This document shows, in pieces, positions 1 to 11,049 of a stretch of DNA of 64,000 nt (positions are counted from its first letter, which is position 1; every line of letters begins with the position of its first letter). The DNA lies in contig NZ_BMUE01000001.1 in NCBI RefSeq assembly GCF_014650035.1, forward strand, positions 124,001 to 188,000. Reading direction: 5' to 3'. The notes under the pieces are model-generated. The model did no database searches. It was not told the DNA's origin and saw nothing but the letters and a program-made list of their open reading frames with translations. A program made the translations under genes and the position numbers. Origin of the DNA: Streptomyces lucensis JCM 4490. GTDB taxonomy: Bacteria; Actinomycetota; Actinomycetes; Streptomycetales; Streptomycetaceae.

Positions 1-43
1 CCCGGCGCCACGCTGCGACCAGCCGATCGACCTCGTCCTCCAT
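1..43 (-). CDS. tamR: MarR-family regulator, N-terminal fragment (TamR-like)
   Basis: Only the first 14 codons lie in the window. They read MEDEVDRLVAAWRR from an ATG at 43 on the minus strand. This matches my memory of the start of Streptomyces TamR, a MarR-family repressor that senses trans-aconitate and related citric-acid-cycle intermediates. The gene is divergent from a trans-aconitate methyltransferase, the known tamR/tam arrangement, and the intergenic region carries a tandem repeat suited to such a regulator. The identification rests on the short N-terminus and the context, because the DNA-binding domain is outside the window. Confidence 0.6.
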   Translation of the reverse strand, partial: MEDEVDRLVAAWRR

Positions 44-76
44 GGAGATCAGTGTAGTGGTTGTGTCGACGTGAAG

Positions 77-111
77 TCTCTTGAGATCGAGTCTCTTGAC
101 ATCGAGATAAT
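77..111. promoter_or_regulatory. Tandem TamR-type operator and tam promoter
   Basis: Two directly abutting 15-bp copies of TCTCTTGANATCGAG occupy 77-91 and 92-106 and differ at one base. Each is an imperfect dyad (TCTTGA/TCGAGA type), and the second extends to GAGATA at 104-109. A -10-like GATAAT (106-111) overlaps the right edge, with TTGAGA (81-86) as a possible -35 at 19 bp. A repressor bound here would cover the promoter of tam and probably of the divergent regulator. Assignment to TamR is inferred from the gene pair. Confidence 0.65.
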
Positions 112-132
112 ATGCCGAGGAGAGTGGTGGGC

Positions 133-957
133 ATGACGAACCCCACCTGGGACCCGGGCCAGTACCTGCGTCACGCCGGACACCGCGCCCGCCCCTTCAC
201 CGACCTGCTCGCCCGCGTCCCCGCCCTTCCCGCACAGCCGCCCGCCGGCCCGCCCCGCATCGCCGATCTCGGCTGCGGCCCCGGCAACGTCACCGTCCTG
301 CTCGCCGAACGCTGGCCCACCGCCCGCATCACCGGCTACGACAACTCGCCCGAGATGCTCGACAAGGCCCACGTCGACCACGAGGGCCCCACCCCCGGCG
401 GCGGCCGCCTCGACTTCGCCCACGCCGACGCCCGCACCTGGACCCCCGAGGAACCCCACGACCTGATCGTCTCCAACGCCACCCTCCAGTGGGTGCCGGG
501 CCACCTCGACCGTTTCGCCGACTGGATCGCCGCCCTGAAACCCGGCGGCGCCCTCGCCTTCCAGGTCCCCGACAACATCGACGCCCCACTGCACGCCCTC
601 ATGCGCGAACTGGCCGCCACCCCCCGCTGGAAGCCGCGCCTGGGCGACATCCTGCGCCGCACGGACTCCGTGCACACCCCCGGCGCCTACCTGGACCGCC
701 TCGCCCGCCTCGGCTGCGTCACCGACGTCTGGCAGACGACGTACCTCCACGTCCTCCACGGCCCGGACCCGGTCCTGGACTGGGTGAAGGGCACCGGCCT
801 GCGCCCCGCCCTGACCGCCCTCGCCGACGACCCCGAGGCCCGCGACGCGTTCGTCGCCGAGTACCGCGACCTGCTCCGCGAGGCCTACCCGGGCGCCGCG
901 TACGGGACCGTGCTCCCCTTCCGGCGGCTGTTCGCCGTGGCCGTGAAGGAGGCCTGA
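133..957 (+). CDS. tam: Trans-aconitate 2-methyltransferase
   Basis: A 274-aa SAM-dependent class I methyltransferase that methylates trans-aconitate, an inhibitor of aconitase formed by isomerisation of cis-aconitate. The SAM-binding motif I DLGCGPG is at residues 45-51, followed by a GYDNSPEML segment typical of the acidic end of strand 2. Length fits the Tam family (about 250-275 aa). The ATG at 133 is chosen over the upstream ATG at 112 because GAGGAGAG lies about 9 nt before 133, while 112 overlaps the promoter. A VOC-family gene follows after 2 nt, so the two are probably co-transcribed. The tandem operator upstream implies control by the divergent MarR-type regulator. Confidence 0.9.
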   Translation: MTNPTWDPGQYLRHAGHRARPFTDLLARVPALPAQPPAGPPRIADLGCGPGNVTVLLAERWPTARITGYDNSPEMLDKAHVDHEGPTPGGGRLDFAHADARTWTPEEPHDLIVSNATLQWVPGHLDRFADWIAALKPGGALAFQVPDNIDAPLHALMRELAATPRWKPRLGDILRRTDSVHTPGAYLDRLARLGCVTDVWQTTYLHVLHGPDPVLDWVKGTGLRPALTALADDPEARDAFVAEYRDLLREAYPGAAYGTVLPFRRLFAVAVKEA

Positions 958-959
958 GC

Positions 960-1319
960 GTGCTCGTCGCCGTCGACCACGTACAGCTGGCCGCGCCGCC
1001 CGGCTCCGAGGACGCCCTGCGGGCGTACTACGGCGGCGTCCTCGGCATGACGGAGATCCCCAAGCCGCCGGCGCTCGCCGCACGCGGCGGCTGCTGGTTC
1101 GAGGCCGGCTTCGTCCAGCTCCACCTGGGCGTCGAAACCTGCTTCCGCCCGGCGAAGAAGGCCCACCCGGGCCTGCGGGTGGCCGGGATCGAGGCCTACG
1201 CCGCCCGGCTCACCGCGCACGGAGCACCGGTCACCTGGGACGACGGCCTCCCCGGCCACCGCCGCTTCTACTCCGAGGACCCGGTGGGCAACCGGCTGGA
1301 GTTCCTCCAGCCGCGGTGA
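960..1319 (+). CDS. VOC (glyoxalase/bleomycin-resistance fold) protein
   Basis: A 119-aa single-module vicinal-oxygen-chelate protein. It has the N-terminal VDHVQL strand that starts most VOC modules, LHLGV in mid-protein, and a C-terminal DPVGNRLEFLQ. Enzymes of this fold bind a divalent metal and act on small molecules as lyases, isomerases or dioxygenases, or they sequester drugs; the substrate cannot be read from sequence. GTG start at 960 has GGAGG 8 nt upstream, inside the end of tam, so translation is probably coupled. It ends 6 bp from the convergent TetR gene with no room for a separate terminator. Confidence 0.8.
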   Translation: MLVAVDHVQLAAPPGSEDALRAYYGGVLGMTEIPKPPALAARGGCWFEAGFVQLHLGVETCFRPAKKAHPGLRVAGIEAYAARLTAHGAPVTWDDGLPGHRRFYSEDPVGNRLEFLQPR

Positions 1320-1325
1320 GCCACG

Positions 1326-2003
1326 TCAGGCCTTGCGGTGCCCTATCAGCCGCGGCTTCGGCTCCAGCCCGTCCAGGCCGTGCCACGCCAGGTTCACCAG
1401 GTGCGCCGCCACCTCCGCCTTCTTCGGCCGGCGCACGTCCAGCCACCACTGCCCGGTCAGCGCGACCATGCCGACCAGCGCCTGCGCGTACAGCGGGGCG
1501 AGCTTCGGGTCGAAGCCCCGCGACTTGAACTCCCGACCCAGGATGTCCTCCACCTGCGTGGCGATGTCGGAGATCAGCGACGCGAAGGAACCCGTGGACT
1601 GGGGGATCGGCGAGTCACGGACCAGGATGCGGAAACCGTCCGTGTACTCCTCGATGTAGTCCAGCAGCGCGAACGCCGCCTGCTCGCACAACTCGCGGGG
1701 ATGACCGGCGGTCAGCGAGCCGGTCACCATGTCCAGCAGGCGCCGCATCTCGCGGTCCACCACCACCGCGTACAGTCCCTCCTTGCCACCGAAGTGCTCG
1801 TACACCACCGGCTTGGACACCCCGGCCTTCGCCGCGATCTCCTCCACCGACGTGCCCTCGAAGCCCTTCGCGGCGAAGAGGGTGCGACCGATCTCCAGCA
1901 GCTGCTGGCGGCGCTCGGCACCGGTCATACGCGTCCGGCGGGTCCGCCGCTGCTTGTCATTGCCCGGGTTGCTGCTGGAATCGGTCGCCACGGCGTCAAT
2001 CAT
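1326..2003 (-). CDS. TetR-family transcriptional regulator
   Basis: A 225-aa TetR repressor with a Lys/Arg-rich N-terminal extension and HTH at about residues 52-71 (VEEIAAKAGVSKPVVYEHFG). The C-terminal ligand/dimer domain (about 80-210) includes a WWLDVRRP segment. Its ATG overlaps the stop of the upstream desaturase by 4 nt (ATGA), so the two are translationally coupled. By analogy with TetR regulators linked to desaturases in other actinobacteria, it probably represses the desaturase operon in response to acyl-CoA or fatty acid. The interlocking TACGG/CCGTA sites at 3085-3111 are the candidate operator. Confidence 0.88.
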   Translation of the reverse strand: MIDAVATDSSSNPGNDKQRRTRRTRMTGAERRQQLLEIGRTLFAAKGFEGTSVEEIAAKAGVSKPVVYEHFGGKEGLYAVVVDREMRRLLDMVTGSLTAGHPRELCEQAAFALLDYIEEYTDGFRILVRDSPIPQSTGSFASLISDIATQVEDILGREFKSRGFDPKLAPLYAQALVGMVALTGQWWLDVRRPKKAEVAAHLVNLAWHGLDGLEPKPRLIGHRKA

Positions 2004-3007
2004 GCCGCCTCAGCTGCCTCTTTCCGGCGCCGGGAGCCGTCCTCACCGGAGTTGCGGCGGGAATCGATACGCGAGCGTGACGGCCACCGCACGTCGTACG
2101 CCCAGCCGAACTTCTCGAACCAGCGGATCAGCCGCGCCGAGGAGTCGATCTGTCCACGCATCACCCCGTGCCGGGCCGACGTCGGGTCGGCGTGGTGCAG
2201 GTTGTGCCAGGACTCCCCGCACGACAGCACCGCCAGCCACCACACGTTGCCCGAGCGGTCCCGCGACTTGAAGGGCCGCTTGCCCACCGCGTGGCAGATC
2301 GAGTTGATCGACCACGTCACATGGTGCAACAGCGCCACCCGGACGAGTGAACCCCAGAAGAACGCGGTGAACGCGCCCCACCAGGACATCGTCACCAGCC
2401 CGCCGATCAACGGCGGAGCCGCCAGCGACACGACCGTCCACAGCACGAACTGCCGGGAGATCCGCCGGATCACCGGGTCCTTGATCAGGTCCGGTGCGTA
2501 CTTGTCCTGCGGAGTCTGCTCCTCGTCGAACATCCAGGCGATGTGCGCCCACCACAGACCCTTGATCAACGCCGGGACCGTCTCCCCGAACCGCCACGGC
2601 GAGTGCGGGTCGCCCTCGGCGTCGGAGAACTTGTGGTGCCTGCGGTGGTCGGCCACCCAGCGCACCAGCGGGCCCTCGACCGCCATCGACCCCGCGATCG
2701 CCAGCGCGATCCTCAGCGGCCGCTTCGCCTTGAACGAACCATGGGTGAAGTACCGGTGGAAACCGATCGTGATGCCGTGGCACCCCAGGAAGTAGAAGAA
2801 GACCAGCAGGCCCAGATCGAGCCAGCTCACCCCCCAGCCCCAGGCCAGCGGCACGGCCGCCACCAGTGCCAGGAACGGCACCGTGATGAACAGGAGCAGC
2901 GTGATCTGCTCGATCGAACGCTTCTGCTCACCACCCAGCGTGGCGGAGGAGGAGGGTGTGTCGTCGGCCTTGTGGGCTTCTTCGATCACGTCGGAACTTG
3001 AGGTCAT
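2000..3007 (-). CDS. Acyl-CoA (stearoyl-CoA type) delta-9 fatty acid desaturase
   Basis: A 335-aa integral-membrane di-iron desaturase that introduces a cis double bond into long-chain acyl groups and so tunes membrane fluidity. The three histidine boxes are intact: HRYFTH (84-89), HRRHH (121-125) and HNLHH (267-271). Hydrophobic segments at about 34-57, 64-80, 102-112, 190-203 and 209-227 fit the family's topology. The C-terminus is basic (residues about 300-335). First gene of a desaturase-TetR operon, with an operator-like repeat array upstream. Whether acyl-CoA or lipid-bound chains are used is not visible. Confidence 0.92.
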   Translation of the reverse strand: MTSSSDVIEEAHKADDTPSSSATLGGEQKRSIEQITLLLFITVPFLALVAAVPLAWGWGVSWLDLGLLVFFYFLGCHGITIGFHRYFTHGSFKAKRPLRIALAIAGSMAVEGPLVRWVADHRRHHKFSDAEGDPHSPWRFGETVPALIKGLWWAHIAWMFDEEQTPQDKYAPDLIKDPVIRRISRQFVLWTVVSLAAPPLIGGLVTMSWWGAFTAFFWGSLVRVALLHHVTWSINSICHAVGKRPFKSRDRSGNVWWLAVLSCGESWHNLHHADPTSARHGVMRGQIDSSARLIRWFEKFGWAYDVRWPSRSRIDSRRNSGEDGSRRRKEAAEAA

Positions 3008-3310
3008 GCGCGTCCCCTGTGGGGTCGAGGGTCGAGATCAGGCGCCGGGCCACCGGGACCGAACGGGACTCGACGGTACTTCCCTACGGTTCCGTAACCT
3101 ACGGCGTCGTAAGTATGTCAGCGTGTCGCGCGGCGGCAAGAGCCCCGGAACCTGCGCGTCCTCACGGACACCTATCCTTGGAGTCGGTCGGACAGCGCGG
3201 TCCGCTGAAGTTTCTTCCCGGACGCTCCGGCCCGTATGCGGCCCCACGCCGCGCGGCAGGCGGCCGGGTTCCCTTCCAGACGAGCTTCAACACTGCAAGG
3301 AGCCGCACCT
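3008..3310. other. Divergent intergenic region, desaturase/ppc
   Basis: A 303-bp non-coding stretch between the starts of the desaturase (minus) and ppc (plus). It holds the TACGG-type repeat array nearer the desaturase and must hold a ppc promoter on the right. I could not pick a convincing -35/-10 pair for ppc by eye. Confidence 0.5.
3085..3111. promoter_or_regulatory. Interlocking inverted repeats, putative TetR operator of the desaturase operon
   Basis: TACGG-TT-CCGTA (3085-3096) is a perfect 5-bp-arm dyad. It is followed by TACGG-CGT-CGTA (3100-3111), starting 15 bp later. The inner arms also pair with each other (CCGTA-ACC-TACGG, 3092-3104). The array lies about 80-105 bp upstream of the desaturase start. 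Paired overlapping dyads are typical of TetR proteins that bind as two dimers. Assignment to the co-operonic TetR is an inference. Confidence 0.55.
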
Positions 3311-6043
<2,733 letters not shown>

Positions 6044-6098
6044 CCGGCACGGCACCGGGCACCGCACAGCGCAGCACCGGGCAAGCACCGAGCAAGAA

Positions 6099-6134
6099 GG
6101 ACGCCCCCGAGGTCGCACGACCCCGGGGGCGTCC
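6099..6134. terminator. Bidirectional hairpin terminator, ppc / membrane protein
   Basis: GGACGCCCCC (6099-6108) pairs perfectly with GGGGGCGTCC (6125-6134). The stem continues inward after one mismatch to a four-base loop. It lies between convergent genes and has no U tract, as is usual in Streptomyces. Confidence 0.85.
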
Positions 6135-6168
6135 CCGCGTCCAGCCCGCGCCGCCGGCGGTCAGACCC

Positions 6169-6672
6169 TCACAGCACCACGAAGGCCGCCGTGAGCAGCG
6201 CGGCCCCCGCACCCGCCAGCAGCCACGCCACCCGGGTCAGCCGCATCCCGCCGGCCACCACCACCGACGCCAGCAGCAGCGCCCCGCCGAACGGCACCCA
6301 GGCGAAGAGCACCCCCGCCGGCCCGGACCGCACCACCTCGTCCGTCCCCGGCTTCACCACCACGTCGTACGTCAGCCCCCGCCGCACCGCGACCGACTCC
6401 TCGATGACCGCGCTTCCACGGGCCCGAGCCCCCGCCGACACCGGCCTGAACGGCCCCTCGCACACGTCCCCGTCGCACCGGGCCACCGTGAACGTGCCGC
6501 GCTCCCGCCCCTTGGTCAGCATCACGTGCTGCGCGGTCCCCCAGGAACCCCACACCCCGGCGAAGAGGATCAGCACGGCGAGCACGCCCATCGCCGCGAC
6601 CCGCCCGAACCGCATCGCGGTCACGGAGGCCTGGCGGGCGGTGGTGGCTGTGGCGGGCATGGCCGGGATCAT
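6169..6672 (-). CDS. Membrane protein of unknown function
   Basis: A 167-aa protein I do not recognise. It has one hydrophobic segment near the N-terminus (about residues 28-42), an extracytoplasmic-looking middle with a CDGDVCEG motif (two cysteines that could pair), and two C-terminal hydrophobic segments (about 118-140 and 146-166). The architecture resembles small DUF3592-like membrane proteins but I cannot confirm a family. The ATG at 6672 has AGGGG 8 nt upstream. Downstream of pth on the same strand but 87 bp away, so it may have its own promoter. Confidence 0.65.
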   Translation of the reverse strand: MIPAMPATATTARQASVTAMRFGRVAAMGVLAVLILFAGVWGSWGTAQHVMLTKGRERGTFTVARCDGDVCEGPFRPVSAGARARGSAVIEESVAVRRGLTYDVVVKPGTDEVVRSGPAGVLFAWVPFGGALLLASVVVAGGMRLTRVAWLLAGAGAALLTAAFVVL

Positions 6673-6759
6673 TGGCCATACCCCTACCGCCGGTCAACTC
6701 GCGCGAGAGTCAGGACAGGACAAGCCGGGAGTTGTGCGGCACCCGCGGCACCCCCGCGC

Positions 6760-7356
6760 TCAGGAGTTGTACGCGCTCTGCGCTCGCTCCAGCCCCTCCG
6801 TCACCAGACACTCCACCGCGTCCGCCGCACGGTCCACGAAGTAGTCCAGCTCCTTGCGCTCCGCCGACGAGAAGTCCTTCAGCACGAAGTCCGCGACCTG
6901 CATCCGCCCCGGCGGCCGCCCGATCCCGAACCGCACCCGGTGGTAGTCCGCACCCATCGCCTTCGTCATCGACTTCAGCCCGTTGTGCCCGTTGTCACCG
7001 CCGCCCAGCTTCAGCCGCAGCGTGCCGTAGTCGATGTCCAGCTCGTCATGGACCGCCACGACGTTCCCCACCGGCACCTTGTAGAAGTCGCGCAGCGCGT
7101 TCACCGGACCGCCGGACAGATTCATGTACGACATCGGCTTCGCCAGGACCACCCGGCGGCCCGCCGGCCCCACCGGACCGATCCGACCCTCCAGCACCTG
7201 CGCCTGCGCCTTGCCCGCCCGCTTGAACTTCCCCCCGATCCGCTCCGCGAGCAGGTCGGCCACCATGAAACCGACGTTGTGCCGGTTCATCGCGTACTCC
7301 GGCCCGGGATTGCCGAGCCCGACGATCAGCCAGGGACCACTGGCGGGGGTGCTCAC
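6760..7356 (-). CDS. pth: Peptidyl-tRNA hydrolase
   Basis: A 198-aa Pth that recycles peptidyl-tRNA dropped by stalled ribosomes. The N-terminal [12 protein letters not shown] motif (10-21), catalytic His in MNRHN (about 26) and the VHDELD aspartate are all present. The GTG at 7356 is preferred over the ATG at 7362 because AAGGAG sits 8 nt from the GTG but only 2 nt from the ATG. Follows rplY by 75 bp, the conserved prs-rplY-pth order of actinobacteria, and is probably co-transcribed with it. Confidence 0.95.
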   Translation of the reverse strand: MSTPASGPWLIVGLGNPGPEYAMNRHNVGFMVADLLAERIGGKFKRAGKAQAQVLEGRIGPVGPAGRRVVLAKPMSYMNLSGGPVNALRDFYKVPVGNVVAVHDELDIDYGTLRLKLGGGDNGHNGLKSMTKAMGADYHRVRFGIGRPPGRMQVADFVLKDFSSAERKELDYFVDRAADAVECLVTEGLERAQSAYNS

Positions 7357-7431
7357 GTCCATCTCTCCTTGATACGCGCCAGCCGCCGCCCCCACCGGGA
7401 GCAGCGGCTGACGAACCGACGACTACGAGGA

Positions 7432-8028
7432 TCAGGCCTCGGCGGCCTCTTCACCCTCGGCCTGCTCCTCGCCCGCGGTCTCCTCGGCCTGGGCCTGCAG
7501 AACCTGGAGGACGACCGCGTCCTCGTCCACGGCCAGGGTCACGCCGCTCGGCAGCGCGATGTCCTTGGCGTGAACCGAGGCGCCGGCCGCCAGGCCCTCG
7601 ACGGAGACCGTCACGGCCTCGGGGATGTGCGTGGCCTCGGCCTCGACCGGCAGCGCGGCCAGGACGTGCTCCAGCAGGTTGCCACCCGGGGCCAGCTCGC
7701 CCTCGGTGTGCACCGGAATCTCGACGTTGACCTTCTCGCCACGCTTGACCAGCAGCAGGTCGACGTGCTCCAGGAAGCCCTTCAGCGGGTCACGCTGCAC
7801 GGACTTCGGGATCGCCAGCTCGCTGGTCTTGCCGTCGATGTCCAGGGAGATCAGGACGTTCGGCGTACGCAGCGCCAGCAGCAGCTCGTGGCCCGGCAGC
7901 GTCAGGTGCACCGGCTCCGTGCCGTGGCCGTACAGCACACCGGGAACCTTGTTGTCACGGCGGACGCGGCGCGCGGCACCCTTGCCGAACTCGCTGCGGG
8001 TCTCGGCGGTGAGCTTCACCTCGGACAT
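7432..8028 (-). CDS. rplY: 50S ribosomal protein L25 / general stress protein Ctc
   Basis: A 198-aa two-domain L25 of the CTC/TL5 type. The N-terminal 5S-rRNA-binding domain (about 1-90, with VPGVLYGHG and the RDPLKGFLEHVD segment) is followed by a beta domain (about 95-180) and an acidic Glu/Ala tail. The ATG at 8028 has GAGGAG 8 nt upstream; the alternative three codons earlier has none. The gene lies between prs and pth, where Ctc in other Gram-positives is a stress-induced form of L25. Confidence 0.95.
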   Translation of the reverse strand: MSEVKLTAETRSEFGKGAARRVRRDNKVPGVLYGHGTEPVHLTLPGHELLLALRTPNVLISLDIDGKTSELAIPKSVQRDPLKGFLEHVDLLLVKRGEKVNVEIPVHTEGELAPGGNLLEHVLAALPVEAEATHIPEAVTVSVEGLAAGASVHAKDIALPSGVTLAVDEDAVVLQVLQAQAEETAGEEQAEGEEAAEA

Positions 8029-8138
8029 GTGGATCACTCCTCGTAGAAATAGGAACGGACGTGGTCACCCGGCCACGAACGGCCTGCTACGAAGAGCGCG
8101 TCGATAACGGACCACCGCACCCGTCTTCCAACGGAGTA

Positions 8139-8188
8139 CGGCCTCCCTCGCCGAGCAACTGCAGCAGTTTACTCGCAGAGGGAGGCCG
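8139..8188 (-). terminator. Large hairpin between prs and rplY
   Basis: CGGCCTCCCTC (8139-8149) pairs perfectly with GAGGGAGGCCG (8178-8188). The 28-nt loop contains a smaller hairpin (AACTG-CTG-CAGTT on the minus strand). It lies 61 bp after prs and 111 bp before the rplY start. It could terminate prs, or act as an attenuator in the rplY leader; the sequence does not decide. Confidence 0.65.
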
Positions 8189-8248
8189 CACCCAAAAGGA
8201 TCTTCAGCCGGTCCGCGGGACCACCCGCGGACTAGGCCGGCAGAAACC

Positions 8249-9229
8249 TCACTGCTCGTCGAAGAGGCTGGTCACCGAGCCGTCCTCGAACACCTCACGC
8301 ACCGCGCTCGCGATCGTCGGAGCGATCGACAGCACCGTGATCTTGTCCAGGTCCCGGCCAAGCTCCGTCGGCGTCGGCAGCGTGTTCGTGAACACGAACT
8401 CGCTCACCCGCGAGTTCTTCAGCCGGTCCGCCGCCGGACCCGACAGCACACCGTGCGTCGCCGTCACGATCACGTCCTCCGCGCCGTGCGCGAACAGCGC
8501 GTCCGCCGCGGCGCAGATCGTGCCGCCCGTGTCGATCATGTCGTCCACCAGAACGCAGACACGACCCTCGACCTCACCCACGACCTCGTGGACGGTCACC
8601 TGGTTCGCCACGTCCTTGTCACGCCGCTTGTGCACGATCGCCAGCGGCGCACCCAGCCGGTCGCACCACCGGTCCGCCACCCGCACCCGACCCGCGTCCG
8701 GAGACACCACCGTCAGCTTCGACCGGTCCACCTTCCGCCCCACGTAGTCCGCCAGCAGCGGCAGCGCGAACAGGTGGTCCACCGGACCGTCGAAGAAGCC
8801 CTGGATCTGGTCCGTGTGCAGGTCCACGGTCAGGATCCGGTCGGCACCCGCCGTCTTCATCAGATCGGCGATCAGACGCGCCGAGATCGGTTCACGACCC
8901 CGGTGCTTCTTGTCCTGCCGCGCGTAACCGTAGAACGGCACGATCACCGTGATGGAGCGCGCCGACGCACGCTTCAGCGCGTCGATCATGATCAACTGCT
9001 CCATGATCCACTTGTTGATCGGCGCCGTGTGGCTCTGGATCAGGAAGCAGTCCGCACCACGCGCCGACTCCTGGTAACGCACATAGATCTCGCCGTTGGC
9101 GAAGTCGAAGGCCTTCGTCGGGACGACCCCGACACCCAGCTGCTGGGCGACCTCCTCGGCAAGCTCGGGGTGGGCGCGGCCGGAGAAGAACATCATCTTC
9201 TTCTCGCCGGTCGTCTTGATCCCGGTCAC
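8249..9229 (-). CDS. prs: Ribose-phosphate pyrophosphokinase (PRPP synthase)
   Basis: A 326-aa class I PRPP synthetase that transfers pyrophosphate from ATP to ribose 5-phosphate, feeding purine, pyrimidine, histidine, tryptophan and NAD synthesis. Visible motifs are the ATP-loop segment FYGYARQDKKHRGREPISA (99-117), DLHTDQIQGFF (136-146) and the PRPP-binding VDDMIDTGGT (228-237). GTG start with GAGGAG 8 nt upstream. Follows glmU by 155 bp on the same strand; the pair links UDP-GlcNAc and nucleotide supply in a conserved actinobacterial order. Confidence 0.96.
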   Translation of the reverse strand: MTGIKTTGEKKMMFFSGRAHPELAEEVAQQLGVGVVPTKAFDFANGEIYVRYQESARGADCFLIQSHTAPINKWIMEQLIMIDALKRASARSITVIVPFYGYARQDKKHRGREPISARLIADLMKTAGADRILTVDLHTDQIQGFFDGPVDHLFALPLLADYVGRKVDRSKLTVVSPDAGRVRVADRWCDRLGAPLAIVHKRRDKDVANQVTVHEVVGEVEGRVCVLVDDMIDTGGTICAAADALFAHGAEDVIVTATHGVLSGPAADRLKNSRVSEFVFTNTLPTPTELGRDLDKITVLSIAPTIASAVREVFEDGSVTSLFDEQ

Positions 9230-9384
9230 AGCACTGTCTCCTCAGAGGTTGTCTCAGCCAGCCGGCTGCTCGGCGACCTCCCCGCACTGGGCAAGAGAGG
9301 CCGTATCAGCTGGTAGGGGTGCGGGTGCACTCGTGCGGATGTGCACTTATCACGGTACGCCGTGTTCGGTGCACCCGTTTCCCG

Positions 9385-10833
9385 TCAGCCCTCGTCCCCA
9401 CCCTGCCGGGACGCCGCCTCGGCCGCCTTCGCCGCGGCGCTGCCAGGACGCTTCCGCGCCACCCAGCCCTCGATATTCCGCTGCTGACCACGGGCCACGG
9501 CCAGCGAACCGGGCGGCACGTCCTTCGTGATCACGGACCCGGCGGCGGTGTACGCACCGTCCCCCACCGTGACAGGAGCCACAAACATGTTGTCCGAACC
9601 CGTCCGGCAGTGCGACCCCACCGTCGTGTGGTGCTTGTCCTGGCCGTCGTAGTTCACGAACACGCTGGCGGCACCGATGTTCGAGTACTCACCGATCGTC
9701 GCGTCGCCCACGTACGACAGGTGCGGAATCTTCGTCCCGACACCGATCGACGCGTTCTTCGTCTCGACGTACGTCCCGATCTTGCCCTTCGCACCCAGAC
9801 GGGTACCCGGACGCAGATAGGCGTACGGACCCACACTCGCCCCCGCACCCACCACGGCCCCCTCGGACACCGTGTTGTCCACCCGCGCCCCCGCACCCAC
9901 CTGGGTGTTCCTCAGCCGGCTGTTCGGCCCGACCTCCGCACCCTCGGCGACGTGCGTCGAACCCGTCAGCTGCGTGCCGGGGTGGACCACGGAGTCCTGC
10001 CCGAAGGTGACGGTCACGTCCACCCACGTGGACGCCGGATCGACGATCGTCACACCGTCCAGCATCGCCCGCGTCAGCAGCCGGTCGTTCAGGATCCGGC
10101 GGGCCTCGGCCAGCTGCACCCGGTTGTTGATCCCGGCGATCTCCCGGTGATCGCCGGCCACCGACGCCCCGACCCGGTGCCCGGCCTCCCGCAGGATCCC
10201 CAGCACGTCGGTCAGGTACTCCTCGCCCTGGCTGTTGTCCGTCCGCACCCGCTTTAGCGCGTCCGCCAGCAGCCGGCCGTCGAACGCGAACACCCCGCTG
10301 TTGATCTCACGGATCGCCCGCTGGGCGTCGGTGGCGTCCTTGTGCTCCACGATCGCGGTGACGGCACCCGTCGCCTCGTCCCGCACGATCCGGCCGTACC
10401 CCGTCGCGTCCGGGACCTCGGCCGTCAGCACGGTCACGGCGTTGCCGTCCGCGTGGTGCGTCCCGGCCAGCCGCGCGAGGGTGTCCGCGGTCAGCAGCGG
10501 TGTGTCACCGCAGACGACCACGACGGTCCCCTCCACGGCGCCGCCGAGCTCCTCCAGCCCCATGCGGACGGCGTGCCCGGTGCCCTTCTGCTCCGCCTGC
10601 ACGGCCGTGCGCACGGCCGGGTCGGCCTCCGTCAGGTGCGCGGTGACCTGCTCGCGCGCGTGACCCACGACGACGACCAGGTTCTGCGGGTCCAACTCGC
10701 GGGCGGCGGCCAGCACATGGCCGACCAGGGACCGACCGCAGATCTGGTGGAGGACCTTGGGTGTGGCCGACTTCATACGGGTGCCCTCACCCGCTGCGAG
10801 AACGACGACGGCTGCCGGGCGGATGGCGCTCAC
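9385..10833 (-). CDS. glmU: Bifunctional UDP-GlcNAc pyrophosphorylase / glucosamine-1-phosphate acetyltransferase
   Basis: A 482-aa GlmU that makes UDP-GlcNAc for peptidoglycan. The uridyltransferase domain (about 1-235) starts with [11 protein letters not shown]. The left-handed beta-helix acetyltransferase domain (about 255-460) shows the hexapeptide pattern, the YLRPGTRLG segment and the [10 protein letters not shown] active-site strand. A charged Lys/Ala tail (about 462-482) is common in streptomycetes. GTG start at 10833 with AAGGG 7 nt upstream. Lies just downstream of tRNA-Gln, separated by a terminator. Confidence 0.96.
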   Translation of the reverse strand: MSAIRPAAVVVLAAGEGTRMKSATPKVLHQICGRSLVGHVLAAARELDPQNLVVVVGHAREQVTAHLTEADPAVRTAVQAEQKGTGHAVRMGLEELGGAVEGTVVVVCGDTPLLTADTLARLAGTHHADGNAVTVLTAEVPDATGYGRIVRDEATGAVTAIVEHKDATDAQRAIREINSGVFAFDGRLLADALKRVRTDNSQGEEYLTDVLGILREAGHRVGASVAGDHREIAGINNRVQLAEARRILNDRLLTRAMLDGVTIVDPASTWVDVTVTFGQDSVVHPGTQLTGSTHVAEGAEVGPNSRLRNTQVGAGARVDNTVSEGAVVGAGASVGPYAYLRPGTRLGAKGKIGTYVETKNASIGVGTKIPHLSYVGDATIGEYSNIGAASVFVNYDGQDKHHTTVGSHCRTGSDNMFVAPVTVGDGAYTAAGSVITKDVPPGSLAVARGQQRNIEGWVARKRPGSAAAKAAEAASRQGGDEG

Positions 10834-10909
10834 GGGGTTGCCCTTCGGCTGTGGTGGGTGGGGGTGACAGCCGCAGGATACCGGGGCGGGTTTCGGGGGG
10901 TATGAGCGC

Positions 10910-10935
10910 GGGCCCTGACTGGGAGGTCAGGGCCC
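10910..10935 (-). terminator. Terminator of tRNA-Gln
   Basis: A perfect 10-bp stem, GGGCCCTGAC (10910-10919) with GTCAGGGCCC (10926-10935), and a 6-nt loop. It starts 14 bp beyond the tRNA 3' end on the minus strand and ahead of glmU. Confidence 0.85.
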
Positions 10936-10949
10936 GAACGGGTGCGCAG

Positions 10950-11022
10950 CTCCCCCATCAGGATTTGAACCTGAACTTAAGGGACCAAAACCCTCAGTGC
11001 TGCCTAGTTACACCATGGGGGA
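10950..11022 (-). tRNA. tRNA-Gln (anticodon UUG)
   Basis: Read on the minus strand, the 7-bp acceptor stem TCCCCCA/TGGGGGA is perfect with discriminator G. The anticodon arm GAGGG-TTTTGGT-CCCTT gives anticodon TTG at positions 34-36. The T arm contains GGTTCAAATCC. Length is 73 nt without encoded CCA. It is followed by its own hairpin terminator and lies next to an HTH/LAGLIDADG-like gene, a typical place for integrating elements. Confidence 0.95.
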
Positions 11023-11049
11023 TGAAACTCGGTTGAACCGGACATTCGG

